In this document: in pieces, positions 15,936 through 31,026 of the stretch
How the letters are laid out: each line of letters opens with the position of its first letter
How positions within the stretch are numbered: the first letter of the stretch is position 1
DNA from: Daucus carota subsp. sativus
Lineage: Eukaryota; Streptophyta; Magnoliopsida; Apiales; Apiaceae
Direction: 5' to 3'
NCBI RefSeq assembly: GCF_001625215.2
Contig: NC_030387.2
Location: forward strand, 38,897,606 to 38,961,605
DNA length: 64,000 nucleotides
Notes under the pieces: generated by a model
The model's input: only the letters and a program-made list of their open reading frames with translations
Told to the model about the DNA's origin: nothing
The model's database searches: none
Made by a program: the position numbers and the translations under genes

Positions 15936-17259
15936 GAATGTATGCGTGCCAGCGATACTATTATATTCCCGATTTTAACATATACCTAATACCGGTACTT
16001 TATAATCTGTCAACCCACTTGAAGAAGGCCTTTCTCACAGAAAAAAAGTTAATGTTGAACCATTTTTTGCAAGAGGCCCAATAAGGCAAAAAAGGCCATT
16101 TCTCGTACCACTTGAGTTGGGCCTTCGAACACTTAAAACAATTCCCAGGTTTTGTAGTCATATGATCGCAGGTCTTGAGTTGGTTATTGCAGTTCACAAG
16201 TTTTCATCCCACACTTCTTTCTAAAAGCAATGAAATTTTAATTCACCCAACATAAATGTTTGTTTATTTTCGAGCAGCGGACTAAATCCAATTTAGTTGA
16301 CCTTCGATTTCGAATACTCGCCCGGCTCGACTAATAAAATTTTTAGATCATTTTAGTGTTAAAAATTGATTTAATTTAGTTTTATTTTTGAAATTCGGGT
16401 TCTTAACTGAATCTGTGAATACACATTTTCAGATACTTTTAAATTTCCGAGTACACATTTTTTAATACATATATTTGACCAAATACTCAATCAATCCAAC
16501 TTCATCTCGAAAAATTTCAAAAATTTTGGAGTATTCAGCTGAATTTGTGAGCATACACTTTCAACACGAATATTTGACTGAATACTCCATTAAATCCAAC
16601 TTGACCTCCGATTTCAAGTACTCAGCCCAGCCAAGCGAGATTTTTACAGCTTGTAACTCAGTTATATCTGTGAACTCAATGACTTAACTAACTGGACTTT
16701 CTGTTCATAAAATAAAACCGGAGTTACTTACAACAGCCTGTTAACCAGGTATTGCATAAAAATTGGCCATCAAACCTGCCTAATATTGAATGAAAACAAG
16801 CTTATCACTAAAGCGTTTACATACAATACTATCAGAACAACTTAATCAAACAAGCTCATAACTACAGTTTTTACACTAGTATCACCCCAAACTTTACATT
16901 AAAGCACAACAAAAGGACTATAGATCCGTCTGGCTAAGTGTTTTTTGTGACTCTGGTTGGAACAGGTCGCTAAAACATAGTTCTTACAACAAATTTCAAC
17001 CATAAGTCGGAAAAAACAGCTCGCCAAACAGAAGCGATGTCAAAATTTACATTGAGTTTAAGAAAACAAGCCAAATATGGAGAAAATGTAAGCGTCTATT
17101 GGACGAACCAAAATGTGCTATATTCTCCTCGAGTCTAGCTAACAGAAGTGAGCTTCAAAGATCTGACATTATGTAATGGTGATGAGCATCCGAGCTAGAT
17201 GTTAGTATATATTGCTAAAGGGGGAGGAACAGAAAATTGTGTAGCCAATAGCCAAGCAG
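15936..17259. other. 3' flank of the ROP gene
   Basis: No gene. About 16390-16640 holds a diverged repeated phrase (GAATCTGTGAATACACATTTTC and relatives, with AATACTCNATNAAATCCAAC) in two or three degenerate copies, probably an old transposon relic. The part next to 17260 should hold the ROP 3' UTR. Confidence 0.4.
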
Positions 17260-20236
<2,977 letters not shown>

Positions 20237-22455
20237 TTGAATTTCAAGAAAACTCAAAGAGGCTTTGAAAACAAAAAAAAAAAGTAGTTAGCTTTAGGTG
20301 AAATATAGGTGAAAAAGGACTTTTTTTTAAAGATAAAAGAGCAGGTAGAGTTTGTGAGGTTAGATGAACAAAATATATCACATGATCCTTGTTCTCACCC
20401 TCTGTACATATCTATCTATACTGGCCAGTGGCCAGTTGGGACTTTTAAAACTGGTTGTTAATAAAGTCGAACTTGAAAATTTTAATTTAAGTCAGGTTGA
20501 GTTCGAATAATGAAATTTAATGATAAATTTATGATGAAATAATTTTTTTTATTTTAATATTTATATATAATTTTTAATATTTTAGATAAAATATTGATAT
20601 AAGTGCAAGATATTAATACATTCTTGTTGGAGGGACCAGAGAGTTAACAGCTTGCATGACACTTTGGTCTGAGAAGAAAACTAAGAGGGCCCGAATGGTG
20701 TACCCCGTGACTTGGTGCTGGTCACTTGCTTCTTCAATTATGTTTTATATATTTTGATTTTTGGTAGTTTTGTTATCATTTTTATATTTGCAGTATGAAC
20801 ACTTTGTTTTTATCGGTTGTTTTTAACTTTGATGCTGTCTTGTTGCCGAATTAAATAGGTGTAGAGATGCAAAATAACTACATCGCGTCGGTTTCGATCG
20901 GTTTCTTGACTTTAACCGGACAAGATCTTATTTTCGTAAAATAATCGGCCGATGATCTATCATACTAGAATTTTGTTAAAATTTGATCGGATTTTATTGA
21001 ATCGTAGCGAATTTTATACAAAAATATAAAATCCGGGACCCTTTAATCCGCGACGAGACGGGATTAGATTAGATTTTTTGTGCATCTCTAAACTGATATA
21101 CGATTACGGATGCACAGTCATGATAACAACACAGTATTATTATAGAATTTGATGTTTGACTTAATTTGCAACCCAATTAAAACTTAAAATCATATACAAT
21201 TTGTAATTCGATTCAATTTGCAATTTGAATTGAAAGCAGCCTAAAAATGACATAATCAACTTAAAACCAACACGAAATTTTCAAAATTAGAATTTCATCC
21301 GATCTGATACTTTATGTTTTAGCTATAATAATTTATTTTAGAAGAAATATACGTCGACCTGTTTCAAGCAAGTGGTCCGCAAAGCATCAACTTGACTTTT
21401 TGAATTGTGAAGCATAAAAAGTGAAACGAGAGACAAATCCAAAGATAATGGTGTGAATTGGTAATGGTGATGCAAAAGGCCTATAGGTTGGTAATTTATA
21501 GGTCTTCTCCAAAGTAGAAGGTTTGTTAACAAGTAAAGTAGAGATTAAGCAAATTAAAGAAATGATTGTAGAGTTTGATTGGTCGGCCAGTGGCCCAAGT
21601 AAATAAGATTAAGCAGCACGTTAAATTATTAAAAAGAAGATTCACTAGTTGTTTAGTTAAGATAGGTGTATTTTTACGTATCTAGCAGAAACGAGTTCAG
21701 GAAAAATATATTTTCTGAAATATACATTCGGCCCGGTCTTGGATAAGTAATTGATATGATAATATTTTTAATCAATTTAACGATTGCACTCCGAATTGAT
21801 TAAAAACTTATGATTTATCTAAAAAAATATTTGATATATTTTTAGTAAATTATAAACCGACTAGCTAATCGATTAGTTCTGTTTTTCAATTTTTACGATC
21901 ATGTCTGGACGTCTGGACCAGATATTATGCAGAGAATATTGTTTGAAGTTTGAACAGCCAGTCCAAGCCAGCCGTTCAAAACAGCTGTGGCCTGTGTGTG
22001 ATGTTACCTTTCACTCTGCTTTTTTCAGCAAGCGAAACTTGAAAGAAACTATAATCTCGTGTCTACAGAACACACGAAGTTCCCAGACCTGATGTAGACC
22101 TGATACGAAATTTATAAGTCTTTCCGTCCGTAAAGTATGAAACGGTGTCAATAAACTCCCACGTCAAGATCATATTATATTCTAACAAAAAATTCCCGAT
22201 ATAAACAGCATGATCCTCACCAATTTTAATTTTCCGCAATACAGTGATGTGGAAGATTAGATCCTGGTATAAGTTTTTCGAGGATTAGGATGCCACCTAC
22301 ATTGCCAGGTCAGATTGAAGAAACTAGTGGATCCAAATGAGCTCAAGATTTGCAGACAGTGACTCAAACAACCATCTCCAAATTCCCTCCACAAGTGACA
22401 AGTCCTAGCTTTAGTCCACTTTCTTTCACATGGACATGCCCCCGTGCAGTTTTCG
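20237..22455. other. ROP promoter side and intergenic
   Basis: The first 150 bp should hold the ROP 5' UTR and core promoter. No other gene supported; frames at 21338-21532 and 21901-22092 are short and have no family resemblance. Confidence 0.45.
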
Positions 22456-22463
22456 TATATAAG
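22456..22463 (+). promoter_or_regulatory. TATA box of the HLH gene
   Basis: TATATAAG lies 53 bases upstream of the ATG at 22516, which predicts a very short leader of about 25-30 bases. Confidence 0.7.
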
Positions 22464-22515
22464 GAACTGCTAAATAGTGAGCATTCTGTTCATACCGATA
22501 TAATTCATTCAATTA

Positions 22516-22743
22516 ATGGCTCCTTCAAGATTACAAGTAGTCGCGAAGAAACATAGCACAAGAGGGGTGAAGAATATTAATCTTGAGAGGAAGATGAAAA
22601 GGCTGCAGACGGTTGTACCAGGAGGCGATAAATTGGATTCGGATGAGGAGATCCTTCTTCACACTGCAGAGTACATTGTTAGTATGAAGCTGCAACTTAT
22701 GGTCTTAAAAAAGGCGCTTTTGTTATTACAAAATGATCTATAG
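22516..22743 (+). CDS. Small atypical HLH protein, IBH1-like / PRE-antagonist type
   Basis: Single exon, 75 residues. The N-terminal part is basic but lacks the His-Glu-Arg DNA-contact pattern. Helix 1 is LERKMKRLQTVVPGG, the loop is DKLDSDEE, and helix 2 is ILLHTAEYIVSMKLQLMVLK. The PGG before the loop and the (L/H)TA(D/E)YI start of helix 2 are typical of IBH1-like/UPB-like non-DNA-binding HLH proteins, which titrate other bHLH factors in brassinosteroid and growth control. The ATG context (TTAATGGCT) is good for a plant start and a TATA box is well placed. At 75 residues it is much shorter than IBH1 (about 150), so it may be a truncated member. The family is fairly sure; the exact subgroup is not. 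Confidence 0.75.
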   Translation: MAPSRLQVVAKKHSTRGVKNINLERKMKRLQTVVPGGDKLDSDEEILLHTAEYIVSMKLQLMVLKKALLLLQNDL

Positions 22744-24165
22744 ATTGATGCAGAGTATCACAATTCTTTACCATGCTTCAGTAATTTATCTTTGTATCTT
22801 CAGTTCTCCGGTTCTTGTTGTCTGTATGTAATTATCTGGTGAACTGATCAAATCTGTATTCATCACAAATATAGTACTGAATAACATCGAAAACTGAATC
22901 ACAAATATAAGTACTTAACCTAATTTACAAGAAAAAAGGATTCTTCTATATAAGAACAGAATTTCCCTATAACAAAGGATTATACTATTGAGAAATTTCA
23001 GTTCAAGGTACTAGAGTTATGAGAAAGTTGTTTATTCAAACGACGCTATTATTCTGCAGAAAATCTTAAATCACCATGCATTGTTGTTCCAAGCTTCCTC
23101 CTCCTGCACCCTACAAACTTAAACAAGACCAACTGGGCTACAAGGTCATGATGTCTCTATCGGGATAAAATAATCTAAGAAAGGCTTGAGTCTTGACATT
23201 TCGGATATGAAATTCTCAGGAAGCTACCTGAAATGTCAAAGTATGAAGACTGTTAACATTTCTAGCTGAAAACAGTCAGATTAGTGAAAAGTTACATATA
23301 ATTTTTTCTCCAGACCCTAAGTCTTGCTGATCCGATTACTAATGTTCTTGGTTTTTAAGTGAAGAATTTTTGCGTACTCCTGGTTTATGTGTAAACCACT
23401 GTCTAATGTTTGAAAAATCAGTCCTAGAAAGAAATCATCGACTCTATATCATCTAAACTGTGGCATATTTGTTACTGTCTTAATTGTGATGCTTGTTTTA
23501 GCTACAAAGTGATCATGGATATCAATCTGAAAACAAAACGGCCATATAGAAGATGATACTAGTGATTAAATAATTTATTTCTGTGATCTAAGCATTTAGA
23601 TGATTTCTCACATGCATAAACAACAATCTTGGGCTGACAAGAATACACAGATCCATCAGGGCACCCTATATCACAGTAGTAAATGTCAAATTAGTACCAA
23701 AAAATATATATAAACCCTCAAATCTAATTCAGTTTAAGGTTCCAGATTATAGTATCATCTACGGAAGTTATCTAGTCGCTAATGCAGTGTAACATGTAGT
23801 ACTAGGATGCTGATTGTAATCATATGAATTACAGAATTTACAGTGAAAAGTAGCAGCTCAAAGAAGAAATTTGTTAGTCTTATATATTCATCTTGGCAGC
23901 CGAAAGATTATGACGATTGTTTACTGCTATATTTTACTCCTTCAGTATTACAGCTCTAATATATGTTAAATGACCGGTTCTCTCCGTAACCTCAAGTTCT
24001 TAAGAGGAGGGCTTACCAGCATTAAGCTCTGATATCATGTTAAACGACCAATTCTCCAACTTTTCTTTCAAATAATAATAAAATATGAATAAAGAGCATG
24101 TATAAAGAGTAGGGTTAAAGTTGTCACGATATTTAATGTATTAACTTACCAGGAGCCACATATTA
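22744..24165. other. Intergenic, with LTR-retrotransposon relic
   Basis: No gene. See the separate entry for the tRNA-Met primer-site-like relic near 24030. The rest is AT-rich and unrecognised. Confidence 0.45.
23962..24062 (-). mobile_element. LTR-retrotransposon relic with tRNA-Met primer-binding-site-like sequence
   Basis: On the minus strand, GGTCGTTTAACA is followed by TGATATCAGAGC, one base off the Copia-type primer-binding site TGGTATCAGAGC complementary to initiator tRNA-Met. A second partial copy of TGTTAAATGACCGGTTCTC lies 70 bp away. Only a fragment remains. Confidence 0.45.
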
Positions 24166-24401
24166 CTCCCTCCATCCCAAATTAGATGAGTTCGTTGACT
24201 TCGGGCACGTACTTTAAAGTTTATTGATCGCATAGCTACATTACTTATTCTTAAGATTTTCTTTTTGCAAAAAAAAATTTAAATATGAAATTTTCGTTTA
24301 CAAAAAAGAAAATAAAAAAATAAATTTTGGAACTAGACGATCAATGCACCTTAATTTACGTGCCCAAAGTCAACAAGTTCATCTAATTTGGGATGCGGGA
24401 G
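24166..24401. mobile_element. Stowaway-like MITE
   Basis: Termini CTCCCTCCATCCCAAATTAG and its inverse, ending ATGCGGGAG, with TA duplication on both sides; 236 bp. Confidence 0.9.
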
Positions 24402-24591
24402 TATATTATTACCGTTAGAGATGCTGTTGGACTCTAGTCCAATCATAAATTTAGCATTATCTTTCACTTTGTCCTTCCCAAGAATTTCTTCTACTAAAGT
24501 AACATACTCTGAAGTTGTTGAGATCTTTCGTTCTTTTCTTGGTCGGTTTTCCTACTTGTCTAGCAGAATAATATTCAGTTAGTCCTCCTCT

Positions 24592-26497
24592 TTGATACTC
24601 TACTATCACTCAAGAATCAAGATTGCAAAACACGGGCTTGTTTATAACCGAGCAATGAATGAACAGGAGAAACATAAGGCCAATCCTGTGTTTAGAAGGT
24701 CCATTTCCCGGATGCGTAGTCCATCATCACTATCCATTGCAGTGAACTCCCTGGAACCTGATGACCACAAATTTTCTAATACACACGGCTGGGCAAGGAG
24801 AATTCTATCTTCACTGAATCAATGCATTCCGGGGGTAATGAATCCTTATGCTCAAATAGTTCAAAAATGGAACAATATCTTGATCTTCTCGTATTTGTTT
24901 TCTGGTTTATTTGACTCTCTGTTTCTTTTTCTGCTATCCGCAAAGCAAGGGAACAATTGCATAGCTGTTAATCAGACAACCACAAAAGCACTTATATTTC
25001 TGCGAAGCGTGACTAATTTTTTTTACTTATTGCGTATACTTGTTAAGTTTAGATTGGCTTATGTTGCGCCTGGAGACTCGGGTTCTTATAATCTAGTCGA
25101 CCATCCAAAGAAAATAGCTCTCAACTATCTTTCTGGTTATTTTCTTATTGATTTTTTTGTAGTGTTACCTCTTTCCCAAGTGATTATGGGGTTGGTCCTC
25201 CAGAAATCAAACGGGCATTCTGGGGCAAATGATGTCGTGAATGTGTTGCAAGTAGTGATGATTTTTCAATACATGGCCATGCTAAGTAGAGTTGTTCCTA
25301 TGCTCGTTGGTCAGTCTCAAAGCAGCTTCCTACGTGATTCATGGTCAACAAAGTTTGTTATCTGTCTTGTTGGCTTTGTTCTTTTTAGTCATATGGTTGG
25401 TTCATGCTGGTACCTCTTTGCATTACAGAGAATAGACCAATGTCTCCGGAATGTTTGTAGCCACTTTTGGTGTTTAAAGTATATATATTGTCAACAAAAC
25501 GACCATGGAAGATTCAGAGAAGATCCGGCACTATGGAAAAAGTGGAAGGATAACACCAACGCTACTGCTTGTTTTGGTCCAGAAAATTTCAACTATGGAA
25601 TCTATGTTCAAGCTGTTAGTCTGACAACAAAATCTCTACCAATGAGGTACATATACTCGCTATTTTGGGGGTTCCAGCAAATTAGTACTTTGGCTGGAAA
25701 TCAAACTCCAGCTTTCTCTGTGTTGGAAGTGCTCTTCACAATGTTCATCACTGCGACGGGTCTTCTGCTCTTCTCTCTTCTCATCGGAAATATGCAGAAC
25801 TTTGTACAAGCTCTGGGGCGCAGGAGTTTAGAAATGTTTGTAAGGCGTTTGGATGTTGAGCAATGGATGAGCCATATGAAGTTTCCAGACAAACTTAAAA
25901 TGGAAGTTTATGATTCAGAACGATATGAATGGACTGTCACGAGAGGCCTAAATGAATCGATGCTAATGGAGAATCTACCTGAAGTCCTCCAAAAAAATAT
26001 ACGTCGACATCGCTTTGAATTTGTCAGAAAATCCCCAATCTTTTCTCTGATGCATGATTCCATCTTAGATGCCATATTTGAAAGACTGAAACGAAAAACA
26101 TATCTCAGGGGACACAGAATTATGGTTTGTGGAGATCTAATTGATAAAATGTTTTTCATTGTTCAAGGAAAGCTTGAGATCATTGGTAAAGATAAGAATG
26201 TAGCTCCTTTGCACGAAGGGGAAGTTTGTGGTGAAGAACTAATTACTTTGTGCCTTGAGCATATTGCTTCAAATGGAATCTGAGAAAAAAATTACGATTC
26301 CAGCACACAGACTGGTAAGCAATAGGTTGGTAAGATGCTTAACAAATGTACAAGCATACACAATCCAAGTTGCAGACCTTGAGGAAGTCATTAGTCTTTA
26401 CTCCGGCTTTCTGAGTAATAATCCTCATATTCAAGGTGCCATCAGGGAGGAAGTTCCTGATCGTCGGCAGGGCCTTGCTCGCAGCAAATCGCTTTAA
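24592..26497 (+). pseudogene. Intronless CNGC19/20-like cyclic-nucleotide-gated channel copy, frameshifted near the C-terminus
   Basis: Family role: plant CNGCs are plasma-membrane or tonoplast Ca2+-permeable channels. One uninterrupted 563-codon frame (24592-26283) covers the six transmembrane segments, the pore with filter STLAGNQ (residues 365-371, the AGN type of the CNGC19/20 clade), the C-linker (GNMQNFVQALGRRSLEM) and the first half of the cyclic-nucleotide-binding domain (KLEIIGKDKNVAPLHEGEVC). At about 26277 a one-base shift ends the frame after CLEHIASNGI. The rest of the domain continues in the next frame to 26497 (RLVSNRLVRCLTNVQAYTIQ ... LYSGFL). The IQ calmodulin site is degenerate and cut by a stop. 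The N-terminus goes from RSPSSLSIAVNSLE almost directly to GWARRI, missing over 100 residues of the usual cytosolic region. Clade members have many introns, so this is probably a retrocopy. Alternative starts are 24592 and 24652. I saw no poly-A tail. Confidence 0.85.
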
Positions 26498-28446
26498 ACT
26501 TTCACAGAGAAGTAGGGATGAGCGGATGTAACTTGGAACTCGTTTTAAACTTATGTAGCTAGGATAAATTAGCTGGATAACATAAATTATGTCTACATGT
26601 ACTCTACTTGATATGTGCCTCCCGATCAAACACTGGTGCAAGTATGAACTAGTTCCAAAGAATGGAATGGATGAAGGAATGAAATTTCTTAACAATTGTC
26701 CTTAATATAGTTCATTTTTCATTATATTTCTTCCGGAATCATTCATCCCAACCAAACACAACGTAAGGGGCAAGTGTTAGAAACATCTTTGTATGTTGCC
26801 CAAACTTTTTGGCAGGCCTGTTGATAATACAATACTATCAAACTTAAATTTAGAGATTTGTCAGTGAAGCATGAAAATAATTCTCTGTTTGTACATTATG
26901 GACGCAGAAAATGAGGCCAAGGACTTGAAACAGAAATGAAAATGCACTACTCTGACCTTATTTTGCTTCGTATTGGTTCCTTCACTGATCTTCTCATTGG
27001 CTATATCAGAACCGAGGTTCTCTAGATGTGAAGATCACTTTTGTACAGAACTTGACTTCATGAAAAAGCTCTCGTCGAGACATGTGCAGAGAGGCGTGAA
27101 CTGGGTTGGAACGCAAGTTCAGATGCTTGCATTGACAAACAGGAAGAAATTACGCGAAGGAAGTATGCACTCGGCCAAGAAAATGTTCATTTTAAGGCCC
27201 AATCTTGCCAGTTTTCATGCTGATTAGCTTTGCAAGACAAAATGCTGGTCACTGGAGACTTATCAAAAGACATCTCAGGCTGCAGAACTCGAGTCACTTG
27301 ACACTTTTGCGCTTAACAGTTACCTTCATTCAGAAACACAGCTGAAGTCTCTCTCGCCTCCCGGGACCAAATATCCGTTAAAGTCTGAGATTTCAGAACT
27401 AATGAATTTCCAGAAAAGCTGCCTACTGATAATTTTTCTCTGGCCTTGTGGAGTACAATGTTTCCAACAATAATCCCAGTGATCCAGTTTTTAACGTTAG
27501 TGGTTGTTGCAGTCATAGCAACTTTCCAAGTAGTTCTGGTTTGTGTAAAACCATTACTCCCTCCGTTTCTTTATACGTTTCTCGTTTGAGATGTCGGTAC
27601 TGTTCATAATATTAGATAAATTACTAATTTACGGCTAATCTACAAGACTAAATATAGTCATGAGTGATCTTGTTAGTTTCGTATTCACAAGTACTATAAT
27701 ACAGTGAAGTTTTTATATTTAATGCTAATACGAAATGAAAGTTAGTAATGATCAAAAATGTGTGTTGGCAAACGTGAAAAACACAAACAGGAAAAGTATT
27801 TAGAGACGGAGGGAGTACCATGTTTTGTACAATTGCTCCCAAAAACAAATAAGAAGCAAACAACATTCTGTTTACCACAAAAATTGAACTCAAATTTTCA
27901 CTGTCCCAAAAACACAGATAAACAAAGAATTGAAGTTCATTCTCCCCTCGTTTCATTTCGTTCTCCCCTCGTTTCATTTAATCCAAGTGAACACGGTCTT
28001 AGTAATCATAAACAAAGAAAAATAATGTATGAAAAGATTTAAACTATCAACATGACGAGAACGTACCATTTGGAGTAAGATATGATTAGCATACCAGCAT
28101 AATTTCTACTACACATTTTTCCAATTTTGCAGATCTAATACAAATATTTACAAGAATCTTACAATAATAAACAAATAGTTCAATTAGGCCATAAAGCATA
28201 ATAATAAACAAGATAACGATGAGTCATGAGAGCTAGCACGGCTATGTATATTAAATTGACTATATACACCCCACCGCCTACACAATTCTTGCACGCATTA
28301 TCGCATCATTCGCCATCACCAATTTAATTATTCACTACACTCCAAAAAATATACATACATTTTAAATTTAAAAACCAAAAATCAAAAAAACTTAAAAAAA
28401 TAGAGAAAAAAATAAATCTTCCCAACGCGATGACGTCACCACACCA
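26498..28446. other. Intergenic, unrecognised ORF fragments
   Basis: A plus-strand frame at 26973-27227 (84 codons) and, after one stop, a further open stretch to about 27350 (reading SQAAELESLDTFALNSYLHS) look mildly protein-like. I do not recognise them; they may be a decayed gene. A Stowaway-like element lies at 27557-27815. Nothing else is seen. Confidence 0.35.
27557..27815. mobile_element. Stowaway-like MITE
   Basis: Starts CTCCCTCCGTTTC, ends GACGGAGGGAG, flanked by TA; 259 bp. Confidence 0.88.
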
Positions 28447-28881
28447 TCAGCTGAAACTCGGACCTTCCTTGCCTAGATCCATGGATCCTCTCCCCAGACC
28501 CGGCGACACGGTGGCGTATCTCGCCGAGAAATTGCGCGCCAAATACTCGTCCACCTCGACCGGGTCTCCGGCGGGGCCCTCGTCGAAGTTGAGCGCGTAG
28601 CTGAGCGGGTCGTACTGGTACTTGTTCGAGCCCCCGCTCTTGTTCCGATTGAATCGCCGGATGAACGTCTTCCACCGCGGCCCGGCGACAATCTCCGACC
28701 ACTCGCGAAGCTTCTTGAGCGAGCTGACGCCGCTGCTCCACAGCGACTTGAGCCCCGCGGCCGCGGAATTGTCGGAGCCGTAGGGGATGCAGAAGCAGAA
28801 GCGGCGCTTCACGAACAGCGACTCCGGGACGTCGTCGTTCGATTCGACGTCGATGATCGGAGAGAATTCACGGCTGGACAT
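28447..28881 (-). CDS. Uncharacterised plant-specific protein, 144 residues
   Basis: Single exon, clearly GC-richer than its surroundings. The preferred start is 28881 (MSSREFSPIIDVES); an in-frame ATG at 28935 would add 18 residues (MSEQITSTHTYK...) that do not look conserved. Features: acidic patch ESNDDVPES, a Cys-containing RRFCFCIPYGS motif that could be lipidated, a central helix KKLREWSEIVAGPRWKTFIR, and the conserved block YQYDPLSYALNFDEGP, ending MDLGKEGPSFS. I recognise this combination from a family present across flowering plants, usually annotated as uncharacterised or stress-related. No enzymatic motif, signal peptide or membrane segment. Function unknown. Confidence 0.85.
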   Translation of the reverse strand: MSSREFSPIIDVESNDDVPESLFVKRRFCFCIPYGSDNSAAAGLKSLWSSGVSSLKKLREWSEIVAGPRWKTFIRRFNRNKSGGSNKYQYDPLSYALNFDEGPAGDPVEVDEYLARNFSARYATVSPGLGRGSMDLGKEGPSFS

Positions 28882-29561
28882 TTGTGTGTGTAGATTAATT
28901 TTGTATGTGTGTGTAGAGGTGATTTGTTCACTCAAACCCTAACGCTCACGCTCATATTTATTTATTTATTTAATTTCTGGAAGGCTCTATGAAATTATAA
29001 ATTGTATAAGTGAGATGTGTGTATATATACGTGAGTTGTTTGGGAGACATAACGGCGTTGTGTAAATGAAACCGTGACCGGTAAATGCAGGTGATGTATA
29101 GGTTATTGTTTTTTGGGCCCACAGGTATAATCAGAGTAATTGTACTGAAACTAATTTTTTTAGGTGAAAAATACATTTGTCAAAAAAAGAGAGTAAAAAA
29201 TGCATTAATTCTTTCGATAAATATAATTAAGTTTTGATTATTGGGCTAAAATATTGAACATTAATAGAATTGTTAAATAAAAGATTAACCGAGAATGAAA
29301 ATAATACAGAACTGTTATTATTTTTTGACTCCTCAAAGAGTGGTTACAATAATTGGACATCCTTTTGTTATTTTTAAATATTTTTATATTTAAAATATGT
29401 GTGTATGTTTAAAAATATGTGCATACGGGTAAGAAAATGAGAGTGGAGTATTTTTTTTGACAAATATGGCTTATAGCTACAAGTGGGTATCTGTTCTAAG
29501 AAATCTCAGGGTGAGCCATGGTCGAACATAGGACTTGAGACGACCGAAGATAAGCTCTTAA
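28882..29561. other. Promoter side of the 28447-28881 gene
   Basis: Includes a TG-rich leader (28883-28915). No further gene; a tRNA-like B-box phrase (GTCGAACATAGGACTTGAGA) near 29521 may be an old SINE trace. Confidence 0.4.
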
Positions 29562-30095
29562 TCTATACTATATTATAATAAGCGAACATGGGTATAATTT
29601 GTTATCCAAGATTTTAGTTATATTTTTTGGTTTGATACTCTCCTTTTGGTACTACAAGTCTATAAATGTGGAGTTTATTAGTATTATATTGTTAAACAGT
29701 TTCAAATACTAAAAACACACATAACAATATATTATCATATAATATTTCATTAAAAAAATTATTATGATGTTATAAATAAAATTATAAATATACAATTATT
29801 ACGTTTGAAATTCGATTGATTAGACTACTGAATCTTTCAAAAGTATTACACGATCGGCTATTTTTGGAAAAGATTTGAATTTTCTGATTTTTTTTATTTT
29901 TAAATCTACGTGTACTAAATTCGGATTAAATGCACTAATATATAATCAGTTGAATAATATAATATAATTTAAATTCAATTCATTAATACAAAAATACTAA
30001 TAAAATGTTAAAATTTAAATTATAAATAATAAATTACGAACTATATATCCTGTCGCACGGGTTAAACTTTAAAGGCTAAGTAAGTTTAAGGCTAG
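29562..30095 (+). mobile_element. Nonautonomous Helitron, same family as 9061-9840
   Basis: The left end TCTATACTATATTATAATAAGC follows an A, as expected for A/T insertion. The body shares GGTATAATTTGT, GATACTCTCC and TTAAACAGTTTCAAATACTAAAAACAC with the 9061 copy. The right end has the degenerate hairpin TCGCACGGG, then GGCTAAG and finally CTAG at 30092-30095. Confidence 0.75.
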
Positions 30096-31026
30096 TACGT
30101 TTAATACGTGAAACTAGACATGCGGAGTACATGTTACCGCGACCGGGAGATACCGGTGTGGTTGAGGGGTTACTTGTAAACGGGACCCACGGGGAAAAGC
30201 CCAGAGAAACGTCCGAAGATAGTGAAGTAATGAATCAGAGATAAGTATGAGGTAGATGGGTTGGAAGTCGGATATTTATCGGATTATGCGGATATTGTTC
30301 TAAGATATTTGTAAGGCTGATAAAATTTATTTATTTCAGTTGTCTAGAAAAATGTAGAAGATATTCGTAAATCTATATTTTTTTATATGGATATTTCACA
30401 CAGAGTAATCGATTTTAAATTTAACAATATGAGAAACAAGAAATGGAATTTAAATTCAAGAACGATGATTAAAAAAGTTCGAGTAAGTGGATTACTTTAT
30501 TAGAAATGATTTAATTTCGAATTTAATATTTTCGATTTTTTGCAGCCCGATCATCCGGGATTCCGGCTAATATCAACGCCGTTTGTTTTTTATTCTTGTA
30601 AATTATTTCAAGAATAAAGGAAACTGGGTGAGCTAATTATTCTAAAGCATAGTGGGTCATCTTCATTGAAGGCAACATGGGATGACACTGCCTTTACTAA
30701 CAGAAACTACCAGCTAATCAGAAAGCAAGATAAGATGCTACTTATTTTTCTTTTTATTTTATTCCTTAGATTATGATATTTGTATGACTGCCAAAGTTTG
30801 GGTCGTTTTTTATTGTTTGGACTTGAGTTCTTTATGAATGTTGGTTTGGACTTTGGTACACCTTACTAGAGTTACAATAATTTTGTATAAACAATGGGGA
30901 GGAAACAGGGGACCAATAAAAGGAATAGCGGCCCACAGGGTTGATCCAAGTAAACTGTTGGGCGCGCCTACTCTAACAAATTCTTTATGTTTGGTCAATA
31001 ATTTTTCTACTGCGGTATAAGACTAC
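30096..31026. other. Intergenic, no supported gene
   Basis: AT-rich. Complementary short frames at 30810-30998 and 30838-31020 overlap each other on opposite strands and match nothing. Confidence 0.4.

Noticed and set aside
28436-28741. Two further minus-strand frames over the GC-rich gene
   Set aside because: Shadows of the 28447-28881 frame; Arg/Ser-rich translations typical of out-of-frame GC-rich codons.
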